From positions 1 through 55,462 of the forward strand of contig JAIPAP010000007.1 of NCBI GenBank assembly GCA_021740045.1: a stretch of 55,462 nucleotides of DNA. The letters are read 5' to 3'. The notes under the pieces were generated by a model. The model saw only the letters and a list, made by a program, of their open reading frames with translations, was not told the origin of the DNA and did no database searches. This document shows, piece by piece, positions 35,386-44,884 of this stretch. Each line of letters opens with the position of its first letter. Positions within the stretch are counted from its first letter, which is position 1. This DNA comes from Bacteroidales bacterium. GTDB lineage: Bacteria > Bacteroidota > Bacteroidia > Bacteroidales > JAIPAP01. Both the position numbers and the translations under genes were made by a program.

Positions 35386-35393
35386 TAATTTTG
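35386..35393 (+). promoter_or_regulatory. -7 box of the TrmH-family gene
   Basis: TAATTTTG matches TAnnTTTG, 20 bp before the ATG at 35414, giving a short leader. Confidence 0.5.
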
Positions 35394-35413
35394 TCAACAA
35401 ATAGGGAGTTGAT

Positions 35414-35965
35414 ATGCGAAAACTGAAGAATGCAGAATTAAACCGGCTGAGCGTAGAACAGTTTAAAACAGCCACCAAGAGCCCTTTTGTAATTGTGTTG
35501 GACAACATCAGGAGCCAGAATAATGTAGGTTCGGTTTTTCGAACGGCTGATGCGTTCCTGGTGGGGCATATTTATTTGTGTGGCATCACGGCCACCCCGC
35601 CTCACCGGGAAATTCATAAAACGGCGCTGGGCGCCACTGATTCCGTTGAGTGGTCTTATCTCCAATCAACCCAACAGGCCATTAAGTCCTTAAAAGAACA
35701 CGACTACCAGGTTTATGCCATTGAACAGGCTGAAGATAGCATATCGCTCGACATTTTTGAACCCCGCTTTGATAAGAAGATCGCTCTTGTATTCGGGCAT
35801 GAGGTAAAGGGCGTTAGTGAAGAAATAATGGACTTGATCGACGGTTGTATCGAAATCCCGCAATACGGCACCAAGCATTCACTAAATATTTCGGTAAGTG
35901 TTGGGGTGGTGATGTGGGATTTGTTTCGCAAGCATAAGCAGCATGTGAGCCCTGAATATCCGTGA
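35414..35965 (+). CDS. TrmH/SpoU-family RNA 2'-O-methyltransferase
   Basis: A 183-aa SPOUT methylase with the three family motifs: LDNIRSQNNVGSVFRTADA (motif 1, catalytic Arg in NxRSxxNVG), ALVFGHEVKGVSEE (motif 2) and CIEIPQYGTKHSLNISVS (motif 3), which form the knotted SAM site. It methylates ribose in tRNA or rRNA; the short length without an N-terminal extension resembles TrmH/TrmL-type tRNA enzymes, but the target cannot be stated. It is divergent from mutS. Its stop codon directly abuts the stop of the convergent outer-membrane protein gene (TGATCA, no gap). Confidence 0.9.
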   Translation: MRKLKNAELNRLSVEQFKTATKSPFVIVLDNIRSQNNVGSVFRTADAFLVGHIYLCGITATPPHREIHKTALGATDSVEWSYLQSTQQAIKSLKEHDYQVYAIEQAEDSISLDIFEPRFDKKIALVFGHEVKGVSEEIMDLIDGCIEIPQYGTKHSLNISVSVGVVMWDLFRKHKQHVSPEYP

Positions 35966-36712
35966 TCAGAAATGATATCTTACCCCAACCGATAAATAGC
36001 TGTATTTATCCTGTCCGGCCCTGATGCTCTGATCGAGATCGAAATTATCGGTGTTTGCCCAATACCACCTTAATTCAGCAATCATATCGATGTGATCCAT
36101 AAATTCATTGCTAAATCCCCGGGTCTCAGAAAACTGATAGGCCATACCCAGCCCAAGTGGGATGACCAGTTCAGTCGTCATTTCGGTTTTTTCCTTGCCG
36201 TCAGCGGTATAACCGGTTACATCAAGAATTTCCCGGTCCTCCAGGGTGTATTTAATGCTGCGGTAATCGGTAAGCCCGGAGCCAATTATAGCATAAGCCA
36301 TGATGTGTGTCTTGTCATTATAGTAAAAGAGAATATCATTAATATTGATCAACACTGATATTGAATACTCCCTGATCTGGGATTCGAAAAACAGGTTTTT
36401 GGCTCGATTAGCCCCGGCAAGTTTACCTTCAAGTAACTTTGCATTCATATGAAGATAGGGATTCAATTGCTTATAAACCGACAAGCTTAAGCCACCCCGC
36501 AATTCATTTCGATTCCTTGTGATAGGAAGAAAATCATAGTTCTTAACATCCCCATAAAACACCATTAATCCCCCATCCAGTCCTACTGACCATCCACCGT
36601 CGTTGCTTTGGGCCATAACCTTTGTTATGCCAACTGAACCAAGCAAAAGGATCAAAAGGTAAGCCTTAAGCTTACTTGCCGCTTTCTTCATCATGCCCGC
36701 ATGATTTTTCAT
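35966..36712 (-). CDS. Outer-membrane beta-barrel protein (about 250 aa)
   Basis: The frame is open from 36757, but the ATG at 36712 (MKNHAGMMKKAASKLKAYLL) or at 36694/36691 gives a normal signal peptide (LILLLGSVGITKVMAQ). The mature part alternates hydrophobic strands and polar turns as in OmpA/OMP_b-brl barrels (GLDGGLMVFYGDVKNYDFL, GGLSLSVYKQLNPYLHMNAK, DMIAELRWYWANTDNFD), ending in a C-terminal Phe (YLSVGVRYHF), the usual barrel-assembly signal. Function unknown; it may be a structural or porin-like protein. It stands alone. Confidence 0.8.
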   Translation of the reverse strand: MKNHAGMMKKAASKLKAYLLILLLGSVGITKVMAQSNDGGWSVGLDGGLMVFYGDVKNYDFLPITRNRNELRGGLSLSVYKQLNPYLHMNAKLLEGKLAGANRAKNLFFESQIREYSISVLININDILFYYNDKTHIMAYAIIGSGLTDYRSIKYTLEDREILDVTGYTADGKEKTEMTTELVIPLGLGMAYQFSETRGFSNEFMDHIDMIAELRWYWANTDNFDLDQSIRAGQDKYSYLSVGVRYHF

Positions 36713-36791
36713 GTGTAAATATAATAATCTTTGCAATTTCAACCCAAGAGTTGCCAAAACTTAAACTATGATGAACGTAAACTAGATAATT

Positions 36792-36905
36792 ATGAACAGG
36801 AGGGCTAAAGTATACTACGATGAGAGGATATGTGGTTATCTTGAAGAAACAGAAACAGGATACAAAGAACTAATGAAACAAGGCTGCGAAAGACTGGGAC
36901 TATAG
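36792..36905 (+). pseudogene. HipA N-terminal remnant
   Basis: A 37-codon ORF whose first 24 residues (MNRRAKVYYDERICGYLEET) match the start of HipA-type kinases, which begin with a basic strand, a Tyr-rich turn and LAGxLEE. The next residues (YKELMKQGCERLGL, then TAG) do not continue the HipA pattern, and no kinase domain follows. A HipA toxin gene is normally about 300-440 codons, so this is a broken copy left by deletion. No HipB-like antitoxin gene is found nearby. The match is by eye over a short stretch. Confidence 0.45.
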
Positions 36906-36934
36906 TTGAATTAAAAAGCTTACAATTTCTTTAT

Positions 36935-36987
36935 CCCCGTCCCGAAAGTTTTCGGGATCGGGGCAGGCCGTGAGCGAGAATCGCTCA
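36935..36987. repeat. Paired palindromes beside the HipA remnant
   Basis: CCCGAAA (36941-36947) pairs with TTTCGGG (36950-36956), and outside it CCCCG (36935-36939) with CGGGG (36959-36963). A second hairpin, TGAGCGA-GAA-TCGCTCA (36971-36987), follows. Its composition resembles dispersed Bacteroidetes repeats; it also lies where a terminator for the convergent genes would be. Confidence 0.6.
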
Positions 36988-36996
36988 ATTTGGGTA

Positions 36997-37239
36997 CTAT
37001 TCATCATCCTTGCGAATGATCTCGAGCTTGAAGTGGGAGGCATAAGCAGCCAGGGCACCGATTGCTGCCAATATAGGAGCAACCAAAACGCCTATCACGC
37101 CTACGTTTACCGGGATCTCCATATAGGTGTGACCTTTTTCATTTTTAATGATGATACGGCGGATATTGCCTTCATGGAGCAATTCCTTTACCTTTTTGAG
37201 CAAATTCTCACTGTGTACTCGGAATTCTTCTTTTTTCAT
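36997..37239 (-). CDS. DUF4342 family small membrane-associated protein
   Basis: An 80-aa protein: basic helix (KKEEFRVHSENLLKKVKELLHEG), a beta pair (NIRRIIIKNEKGHTYMEIPV), a Gly/Ala/Val-rich hydrophobic segment likely to be one membrane helix (VGVIGVLVAPILAAIGALAAYA) and a short basic tail. This is the DUF4342 plan; function unknown. It lies 38 bp after the two-haem lipoprotein gene and is probably the last gene of the 38755-36997 unit. Confidence 0.8.
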   Translation of the reverse strand: MKKEEFRVHSENLLKKVKELLHEGNIRRIIIKNEKGHTYMEIPVNVGVIGVLVAPILAAIGALAAYASHFKLEIIRKDDE

Positions 37240-37277
37240 CGGATAAGAATTTAAATATTTGATTTTCTAAACTTTTG

Positions 37278-37745
37278 CTATTCCACCCATATTAGTTCGA
37301 CATCCTTCCCGTGGCAGGAATTACAGGCGCCCATGTTGGTACGCTTGTTCTTTGCTTTGCGATTTCCCGCTTCATCAATTATCACCGGATATAAACCATC
37401 TTCGATGTTCAGGTCTTGGGTAGTGTAAAAGTTGCCCAATGCATCCCCTTCCAGGAGATGCAGCAAAGTGCCTTCCCCTTCCACATCGCTGTAAAATTCG
37501 ATCAGGACATTGGGGATCGGATTATTGCCGGTACTATCGTAAACCGAACCGGCAATGGTGAACGTCATCTCACCGGTGCTATGGCATTTCATGCAGTCCT
37601 CACCGTTGTGATGACTTTTCATGGCTCCATGTTTGCTAACACCGGCACTTTCCTCTTCATCGATGTAAAAGAAATCTTCACAGGACGCCAGTATCAATAA
37701 CCCCAATCCCATGATCATTAAAGCTAAACCCCTTCCAGCGCGCAT
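37278..37745 (-). CDS. Lipoprotein with two CxxCH haem motifs
   Basis: A 155-aa lipoprotein (hydrophobic stretch, then LILAS and lipid Cys22). It carries two c-type haem motifs: CMKCH (Cys51, Cys54, His55) and CNSCH (Cys141, Cys144, His145), near the two ends of the mature protein. Between them is a carboxypeptidase-regulatory/transthyretin-like stretch (FTIAGSVYDSTGNNPIPNVLIEF, DGLYPVIIDEAGNRK), so the haem sites flank a small beta-domain. Possible axial ligands include His39 and His45/46. It is predicted to be a periplasmic or surface di-haem electron carrier; its partner is unknown. It lies 20 bp after the SGNH-type gene. Confidence 0.75.
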   Translation of the reverse strand: MRAGRGLALMIMGLGLLILASCEDFFYIDEEESAGVSKHGAMKSHHNGEDCMKCHSTGEMTFTIAGSVYDSTGNNPIPNVLIEFYSDVEGEGTLLHLLEGDALGNFYTTQDLNIEDGLYPVIIDEAGNRKAKNKRTNMGACNSCHGKDVELIWVE

Positions 37746-37765
37746 CTTACCAAGAATGACTTTGA

Positions 37766-38755
37766 TTAATATTCATTGCCCACTAAAATAGCATTTTTCC
37801 TGAGATACTCGGCCAACAAGCGGTGTCCTTTTTCCGAAAAATGAATGCCGTCGGCAAAAAGATAAGCTGCAGATGGTTCTATAGGCTTTGCTTTCAGGTA
37901 ATTGACAGGGTCATACACCTTGATATTTTCATTATCAAAATATTGTATTAATTTTTTCTGGGGAAGGCCTCTCAGGCTATCCTTGGTTTCACGCAGCTGA
38001 TATTCATAGGGTAAAAGCACTATCGAAAAATCCCACCCGGCCTGCATGCAGCGCATTTTGATTTGCTTAATGGTTTGTAGGGCTTGATTAAACGCCTTCG
38101 ATGGATGCTTATAAAACTGAAGATCATAGTGAAAATAGGTTTCCGGGCGATCAAAAAAGATTCCCTTTAACCAGATGTAAAAATAGGAATGGGTTTTCAG
38201 AAAACGGAAGACCCTACCGATCCATTTATTCTTGCTAAGGGCAGGTTCGTTATTGCTTTCAAGATAAAGATCATTAAGGCAATAAAACAAAACCACTTCA
38301 TCAATCTTATAATTATTGTTATTAGCCAGATGCTTAACGATATTGTGGTAATCGTTAACCGCATATCCGGCAAAAGAAGCGTTCAGCAGGTTAAATTCCT
38401 CGTAATGATCCTGGAGGATTGCCGGAAAAGTAGAATCATCTTCCACTCCTACTCCCAATGTTACCGAATCGCCCAGTAAGAGTTTGCTTTTTCGGGAGGT
38501 ATCGGGCATTCGTCCTGTGCTCCGAAATCCCCATTGGTTTGTTGTCACGGTCCGGTCCATAGCCTCTCCGGAAACATTGGGTTTAAGCCCGGGTGTAGAG
38601 CCATAAACACCATCGGTTACCAGATCATTATCAATACCCTGCAGGCGTATATCGGGATAAAACAAGCGTATGGCCGTTTCCATCAAGCCTATTACAGCGA
38701 TCAGGATCAAAGCATTGATCAATACAAGTTTAAAATGTCCTTTCGTCAACTTCAT
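37766..38755 (-). CDS. Membrane-anchored SGNH-type hydrolase-like protein
   Basis: A 329-aa protein with an N-terminal signal-anchor (FKLVLINALILIAVIGLMETAIR), then an SGNH/GDSL-like domain in the periplasm. Visible motifs: block I KLLLGDSVTLGVGV (Ser97), block III VVLFYCLNDLYLES (Asn in CLNDL), and block V FADGIHFSEKGHRLLAEYL (Asp and His of the dyad). The family removes acyl or acetyl groups from polysaccharides or lipids. This resembles the SGNH proteins with an N-terminal anchor that are linked to exopolysaccharide work (the AlgX/J type), but the substrate is open. First gene of a unit with the two-haem lipoprotein and the DUF4342 gene. Confidence 0.75.
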   Translation of the reverse strand: MKLTKGHFKLVLINALILIAVIGLMETAIRLFYPDIRLQGIDNDLVTDGVYGSTPGLKPNVSGEAMDRTVTTNQWGFRSTGRMPDTSRKSKLLLGDSVTLGVGVEDDSTFPAILQDHYEEFNLLNASFAGYAVNDYHNIVKHLANNNNYKIDEVVLFYCLNDLYLESNNEPALSKNKWIGRVFRFLKTHSYFYIWLKGIFFDRPETYFHYDLQFYKHPSKAFNQALQTIKQIKMRCMQAGWDFSIVLLPYEYQLRETKDSLRGLPQKKLIQYFDNENIKVYDPVNYLKAKPIEPSAAYLFADGIHFSEKGHRLLAEYLRKNAILVGNEY

Positions 38756-38871
38756 TTTGAAAACAAAAATTCGGACAAAAAAATAGCTTTACTTCACTGT
38801 ATTAGCCAAGCAAAGCTATATAAAACAAATACGTTTACCCAATTAACAACAAATTCGCTGATCCGTTTGGC

Positions 38872-39345
<474 letters not shown>

Positions 39346-41121
39346 TTAAAGTTTATTTTTAAATGGTTTATATTCTTTTCCTCCACCGGAAAATCCGGCA
39401 TTTTTATAAAATTCCACAAAGGTCAAGCGCATGGGGTGTACGAAAGCCCCCAGCGATGAGATAAAGATGTTGGCAACATGTCCTACCACAAGGAATATCA
39501 CCATCAACACCGGGCCTACATATGGCAGCCCCTGATTAATAGACATAGAGATATCGTTGATCACAAATCCCAAAATAGCACTTGAAACACCCAGGGCAAA
39601 CAAACGAATATAGGAAAGCACATCACCGAAAACTCCGGTAATATTATACAAATCCCATAAACCTTTCCCGATACGGGCAAAAACATTGGCCTTGGGATCA
39701 CTCCAAAACAGGATCAGAGCAATACCGCCAAATATTAACAGGTTTCCTAACAAACCGTATCCATCAAGGCCAAAATAAACGCCTAAGCCAGGCAGCAAAA
39801 GCATCCAACCGATTTGTGGTAAAGCGTATTGAAATCCATATTGACGATACCGGTTCACTGCATGAATGCCAATCCCGAACAAGATTTGAACAACACCTAT
39901 GATCACAGCCAGGTAAAAGCTTTGCTGGCTATCGAGCATAAACGATTTGACCCCTTCCAGGGCAGGAATTTCAGCTTTTAATAAATTCATCCCGAAAAAG
40001 GTCCCTGTTAGCACCCCGAAAATCAAGGTTCCCACGCCCAGAAACTGAACCAGCGTTAATATGGGCTTCATTTTGGGTTTCACCTTTGGTTTGAGAATGA
40101 ATCCCAGAATGATAAAGATCAATCCGTAACCGGCATCGCCCAGGCAAAAGCCAAAGAACATCATAAAGAAAGGTGCAAACAATGGGGTCAGATCGAGTTC
40201 AGCATAAGAGGGCAAAGCAAATAAGTTGCCTATCGGTTCGAAAAGACGGGCAAACCGGCCATTTCTAAGTTCAATAGGTGGATGCTCATCAGGGTCGGGC
40301 TTTAGCGACACATAAAGGATTTTATTCTTTTCCAGGTATTGATCAAGGGGTTCCCGTTTATCTACCGGTACAAAACCTTCCAGTATCTTTACCTTGCCTT
40401 CAGCCTGCTCATTGGTATTAAGCAACACCTTATCATAATCGGCCTCCTGTTCGGTTTTATTGGCAGCCTTTTTCAATGCAGGAATGGAAGTAGCAGCGTA
40501 CTCATCCAATTTTTTGTTAATGTTTTCGATACGCTCTTCAACCTGCTTTTTCTCATTCAGCACCTCACTCAAAGACCGTTGTGGAGGCTTGATCTCTTCG
40601 GCCTCTATATCGATTTGCTCATCGCCTTCCTGCACCACAACAAAATGAGCTTGCGATTGATATATGCTGATGATCTCAGCATTATGCTGTTTCTTCCACT
40701 CCGGATCGAATTTCTTTTCGGAAATCACAAAGAAGCGGACCGTTAATCCGGCCCCCTTGAGCTTATTAAGGGTATCCCAGGAAAAATCGCCCCAGGGCTC
40801 CACCTGGTTGATCTCTTTGTTCAGCGCATTATGTTTTTGGCTCAGGCTTTCGAGCTCGTTACGCTTGCTGCGAACATCCTTCGTTACCTCAAAACCATCG
40901 GGCTCCTCTTCAGGCTGTTTGGCTTCCACATCCCTTCGTTGCAAGAAATCAATGGTATCGTTGATCAGCTTAAGCTGGTCGAGTTTTTTAGTGGTTTCCT
41001 CGTCCAATTCGGTTTGCTTTTCAACAATATCCACCACGCCCAAATCGCCAAGGTCATTAAGGAATTGATTGTATTCCTGATGGTAGACCAGGAATGAATA
41101 TTTTCGCATCGGGACTATCAT
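39346..41121 (-). CDS. atpI: V/A-type ATPase subunit I (stator, a-subunit)
   Basis: A 591-aa subunit with an N-terminal cytoplasmic part (about 1-330, alpha/beta and long coiled coil) and about seven or eight membrane helices in the C-terminal half (for example LFAPFFMMFFGFCLGDAGYGLIF, FLAVIIGVVQILFGIGIHAVNR-like, IRLFALGVSSAILGFVIND, LMVIFLVVGHVANIFISSLG). The essential Arg expected opposite the c-ring is likely the one in YIRLFALG. Start may be the Met at 41109 (MRKYSFLVYHQ). Its start overlaps the stop of subunit D by 1 bp. Confidence 0.93.
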   Translation of the reverse strand: MIVPMRKYSFLVYHQEYNQFLNDLGDLGVVDIVEKQTELDEETTKKLDQLKLINDTIDFLQRRDVEAKQPEEEPDGFEVTKDVRSKRNELESLSQKHNALNKEINQVEPWGDFSWDTLNKLKGAGLTVRFFVISEKKFDPEWKKQHNAEIISIYQSQAHFVVVQEGDEQIDIEAEEIKPPQRSLSEVLNEKKQVEERIENINKKLDEYAATSIPALKKAANKTEQEADYDKVLLNTNEQAEGKVKILEGFVPVDKREPLDQYLEKNKILYVSLKPDPDEHPPIELRNGRFARLFEPIGNLFALPSYAELDLTPLFAPFFMMFFGFCLGDAGYGLIFIILGFILKPKVKPKMKPILTLVQFLGVGTLIFGVLTGTFFGMNLLKAEIPALEGVKSFMLDSQQSFYLAVIIGVVQILFGIGIHAVNRYRQYGFQYALPQIGWMLLLPGLGVYFGLDGYGLLGNLLIFGGIALILFWSDPKANVFARIGKGLWDLYNITGVFGDVLSYIRLFALGVSSAILGFVINDISMSINQGLPYVGPVLMVIFLVVGHVANIFISSLGAFVHPMRLTFVEFYKNAGFSGGGKEYKPFKNKL

Positions 41122-41714
41122 TAGGCAGCTCCCTCCTTTCGGCTTTTAACGATCTTTTGTGATGACTTGGAGAGATTCTCCTCATCTTCGAGAAAGCGCT
41201 TGATCTTGCGAATAGCATCCTGGTACCCGGGAATCTGAACTTTTTCATACAGATTCACCTTTTGGGTGGTTTTCTTCCGGGCATAATCGAGCAGGTGCAT
41301 TTTGCGGAGGAAAAATTCCCGCTCAATAGCCACGCGGGCCAACTCCTTCAGGACGGCAATTCCATCGAGGTACCATTTGGGTTTGTTGAATAAACTGAAC
41401 GATTTGGTCTCGAAAATGATATCTTCCAACACCGGCGTTTTCACACCGGCAATCTTCTTCACTTTAAGCTGAACATCCTTAATGCTTAAGAGGTCTTCCT
41501 CAAATTCGCCCCAAAGCCTCACCATATCATCATAAGCTTTCATTTTTTCATGAAGCTTTTCATCCAGGCGATCAGCCTCATCCTTGGCACGCTTCACTTC
41601 CACCCGCAGGGCCGATTCCTTGTTCTTGAGCGTGGGCAACGCCCGCTCACGAATGGCCAGCTGCTTCTTTAAGCGCTGTTGGGATGTTTTATTATATTGA
41701 AATTTTATCGACAC
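41121..41714 (-). CDS. atpD: V/A-type ATPase subunit D (central shaft)
   Basis: A 197-aa mostly helical protein with a basic start (KFQYNKTSQQRLKKQLAIRE) that matches the V-ATPase D family, and a long antiparallel coiled-coil pattern. It rotates within the A/B hexamer. It lies 27 bp after subunit B and overlaps subunit I by 1 bp (TAATG). Confidence 0.92.
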   Translation of the reverse strand: MSIKFQYNKTSQQRLKKQLAIRERALPTLKNKESALRVEVKRAKDEADRLDEKLHEKMKAYDDMVRLWGEFEEDLLSIKDVQLKVKKIAGVKTPVLEDIIFETKSFSLFNKPKWYLDGIAVLKELARVAIEREFFLRKMHLLDYARKKTTQKVNLYEKVQIPGYQDAIRKIKRFLEDEENLSKSSQKIVKSRKEGAA

Positions 41715-41741
41715 GGCTCAAATGCTTTTGGTTCACAAACG

Positions 41742-43112
41742 TTATGCTTCGCTTCCGGTCTTTTCTTTCTGGCGCTTCTCTTCCAGACCTTCTTCCTCGG
41801 GCCAGTACTTTTGAACCAGCTCTTCCTTAAGACCAACTTCTGCTTTCGTAAAATACTTGTTAAACAGGTACCAGCCGGTATCGAGCATCTCGTCAATATC
41901 GATATTCACGTCGATAGCAAGTAGTTTTTCGGAATATTCCTTGGCAAAGTCCAGGGTACGCTCGTCGTAATCGGTGAGGTCGAAACCGTTTTCCATCTTG
42001 GTTTTGGCGTTGGATGCATCGGCAAACAAGCGCACCGCTGCGTTCATCACTTTCGGATGGTCTTCACGGGTTTTCTCACCAATAACCAATTGCTTCAATC
42101 GGGATAAGCTCCTGAAAGGATCTACGATAACCTTGCCCACATCGGTATCTTTACGAAGGAACAACTGCCCCTCGGTAATGTAACCGGTATTGTCGGGAAT
42201 GGCGTGAGTGATATCACCTCCCGAAAGTGTTGTTACTGCAACAATGGTAATGGATCCCCCTTCGGGGAACTGTACCGCTTTCTCGTAGATCTTGGCCAGG
42301 TCACTATACAAGGAACCGGGCATGGAATCTTTCGACGGTATCTGATCCATGCGGTTCGATACAATAGCCAGAGCATCGGCATACAGGGTCATATCCGTAA
42401 GCAACACCAGCACGCTTTGGTTTTTATCCACGGCATAATATTCAGCAGCCGTGAGTGCCATATCGGGCACCAGCAAACGCTCAACAGGCGGGTCTTCGGT
42501 TGAATTCACAAAAGAAACGATACGGTCTAGCGCACCGGCATTATCAAATACGTTTTTGAAAAAAAGGTAATCGTCATTAGTCAATCCCATGCCCCCCAAT
42601 ATGATCTTATCGGCTTTAGCCCTCAGGGCTACCATTGCCATCACCTGATTATAGGGTTGGTCAGGATCGGCGAAGAAGGGAATCTTCTGCCCACTTACCA
42701 GGGTATTGTTCAGGTCGATACCGGCAATACCGGTAGCAATTAATTCCGAAGGCTGTTTACGGCGAACCGGGTTCACAGTAGGGCCACCAATCTCGCGCTC
42801 CTCCCCTTCCACATCAGGGCCGCCATCGATAGGATTTCCAAAGGAGTTGAAGAAGCGTCCTGACAGCGATTCACTAACCTTTAGTGATGGGGGTTTACCG
42901 TAAAAAACAACCTCGGCATTAGTAGGGATACCTTCGGTTCCACCAAACACCTGCAGGGTAATATCATCACCTATTACCTTTACTACCTGGGCAAGCTTGC
43001 CGTGGACAATGGCCAGCTCTTCATAACCCACTCCGGCAGCCTTGAGTGAACAAGTTGCCTTGGTAATATTTGTTATCCGTGTGTATATCTTTTGAAATGC
43101 TTGTGTTTCCAT
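41742..43112 (-). CDS. atpB: V/A-type ATPase subunit B
   Basis: A 456-aa non-catalytic nucleotide-site subunit. It has the family's barrel (TRITNITKATCSLKAAGVGY), the GRFFNSFGNPIDGGP turn, the RKQPSELIATGIAGIDLNNTLVSGQKIPF region without a Walker A lysine, VLVLLTDMTLYADAL, and the arginine-finger segment IPSKDSMPGSLYSDLAKIYE. Overlaps subunit A by 1 bp (TAATG) and lies 27 bp before D. Confidence 0.95.
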   Translation of the reverse strand: METQAFQKIYTRITNITKATCSLKAAGVGYEELAIVHGKLAQVVKVIGDDITLQVFGGTEGIPTNAEVVFYGKPPSLKVSESLSGRFFNSFGNPIDGGPDVEGEEREIGGPTVNPVRRKQPSELIATGIAGIDLNNTLVSGQKIPFFADPDQPYNQVMAMVALRAKADKIILGGMGLTNDDYLFFKNVFDNAGALDRIVSFVNSTEDPPVERLLVPDMALTAAEYYAVDKNQSVLVLLTDMTLYADALAIVSNRMDQIPSKDSMPGSLYSDLAKIYEKAVQFPEGGSITIVAVTTLSGGDITHAIPDNTGYITEGQLFLRKDTDVGKVIVDPFRSLSRLKQLVIGEKTREDHPKVMNAAVRLFADASNAKTKMENGFDLTDYDERTLDFAKEYSEKLLAIDVNIDIDEMLDTGWYLFNKYFTKAEVGLKEELVQKYWPEEEGLEEKRQKEKTGSEA

Positions 43113-44884
43113 TAGGCAACCTTCCTTTCTTCCATAATTTGTTCCAATTGCTTTTCATGCTCCTTGAACTTATCCGAATCGTATTTGGAATAATTCATCT
43201 GCTTCAGCTCATTGATCAAGCGCTTAAAATACTGGGCCACATCCTCGAAAGAGTCGAATTCAAACCGGGTCCGGTATATTTCAAGAACTTTGTCGAGCAT
43301 ATATCGCTGACGTTCAATGGGGGTAGAAGCATCAATTTCGTCAAAGGCATCCTGTTGTAGAATCACAAAATCGATCACTTCCGACTTCCAAAAGGAAATG
43401 TGATAGTCGATGGGCACCCCATCATCACCCAGAATATCGATTTGTTCCGAAGATTCGCGGCCGCGGATCAGTATATCTTTTACCAACTCAATATTATCCA
43501 TCCAATTCTCATGGATATTTTTATTAAGATACTCTTTCACTTCATCGTATTCGAGGTACTTTGAATAACTATCGATGGGATCGACCGCCGGGTAACGCTT
43601 ACTGTCGGCGCGATCCTGCGAGAGTGCATAGAAACACCGGCCGACTTTCTTGGTCGCTTCGGTTACCGGCTCCTTGAGGTTACCACCGGCCGGGGAAACC
43701 GTTCCGATAAAGGTAATGGAACCTGTTTCGCCATTATTCAGGTAAGTATAACCGGCCCGGGCATAGAAGTTTGAGATAATTGCCGTAAGATCCATAGGAT
43801 AAGCATCAGGGCCGGGTAGTTCTTCCATCCGGTTCGACATTTCGCGCAGCGCTTGTGCCCAGCGTGAAGTGGAATCGGCCAGCATGAGTATCTTCAACCC
43901 CATTTGCCGGTAATATTCTGCCAGGGTCATCGCTGTATAAACCGAAGCTTCACGGGCTGCCACCGGCATGTTTGAGGTGTTGGCAATAATGGTGGTACGC
44001 TCCATGAGCTTACGACCGGTTCGGGGGTCATCCAACTCGGGAAATTCGGTAAAGATCTCCACCACCTCGTTGGCACGCTCCCCGCAGGCGGCAACAATCA
44101 CAATGTCGGCTTCGGCCTGCTTGGAAAGGGCGTGCTGCAATACGGTTTTACCACTACCGAACGGACCGGGAATAAAGCCGGTGCCTCCTTCGGTAATCGG
44201 ATTAAGTGTATCGATAGTACGAACGCCGGTTTCGAGCAAACGGAATGGGCGGGGTTTCGATTCAAACACCTTGATCGGCACCTTAACCGGCCATTTCTGC
44301 ATCATGGTTACCTCAATGTCATTACCCTCTTTATCGGTTATGACGGCAATTTTATCTTTAATGGTATAAGAACCTTCATTGGCAAGGCTTTTTAAGGTAT
44401 AATTGCCTAAAAGCTTAAACGGCACCATAATCTTATGGGGCTGGTAATTTTCGGTAACTTCACCCAGCCAACTTCCGGCAGCTACATTATCGCCTTCTTT
44501 TGCCAGGGGCTTAAAATCCCACTTTTTCTCTTCATCAAGCGGGATAGTATATTCGCCTCGTTTCAGGAAGACTCCTTCCATTTTATCAAGATCGTTCTGC
44601 AAGCCGTCGAAATTCCTGGAAAGAATGCCAGGAGCAAGGGTAACTTCCAGCATATGGCCGGAAAATTCAACCTCGGCGCCAACGCTCAAACCACGGGTGC
44701 TTTCAAAAACCTGTACATAAGCAGTGGGCTCTGCCACTTTAATTACCTCGGCCATTAGCGGCGTATTACCCAATTTGATGTAACAGATCTCATTTTGCGA
44801 TATCGGCCCGTCAACATCAACCAGTACAAGGTTAGCGATAATGGATCGTACCTTTCCCTTAGTCTGTTTACCTTTTTCTTCCAT
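43112..44884 (-). CDS. atpA: V/A-type ATPase catalytic subunit A
   Basis: A 590-aa catalytic subunit: N-terminal barrel, the non-homologous bulge region (about 115-200), then the nucleotide domain with Walker A GPFGSGKTVLQHALSK (Lys246), the GERANEVVEI segment, Walker B ILMLADSTSRWAQALREMSNR and the C-terminal helices. It hydrolyses or makes ATP in alternation with B. Its start overlaps the stop of the DUF2764 gene by 17 bp. Confidence 0.97.
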   Translation of the reverse strand: MEEKGKQTKGKVRSIIANLVLVDVDGPISQNEICYIKLGNTPLMAEVIKVAEPTAYVQVFESTRGLSVGAEVEFSGHMLEVTLAPGILSRNFDGLQNDLDKMEGVFLKRGEYTIPLDEEKKWDFKPLAKEGDNVAAGSWLGEVTENYQPHKIMVPFKLLGNYTLKSLANEGSYTIKDKIAVITDKEGNDIEVTMMQKWPVKVPIKVFESKPRPFRLLETGVRTIDTLNPITEGGTGFIPGPFGSGKTVLQHALSKQAEADIVIVAACGERANEVVEIFTEFPELDDPRTGRKLMERTTIIANTSNMPVAAREASVYTAMTLAEYYRQMGLKILMLADSTSRWAQALREMSNRMEELPGPDAYPMDLTAIISNFYARAGYTYLNNGETGSITFIGTVSPAGGNLKEPVTEATKKVGRCFYALSQDRADSKRYPAVDPIDSYSKYLEYDEVKEYLNKNIHENWMDNIELVKDILIRGRESSEQIDILGDDGVPIDYHISFWKSEVIDFVILQQDAFDEIDASTPIERQRYMLDKVLEIYRTRFEFDSFEDVAQYFKRLINELKQMNYSKYDSDKFKEHEKQLEQIMEERKVA

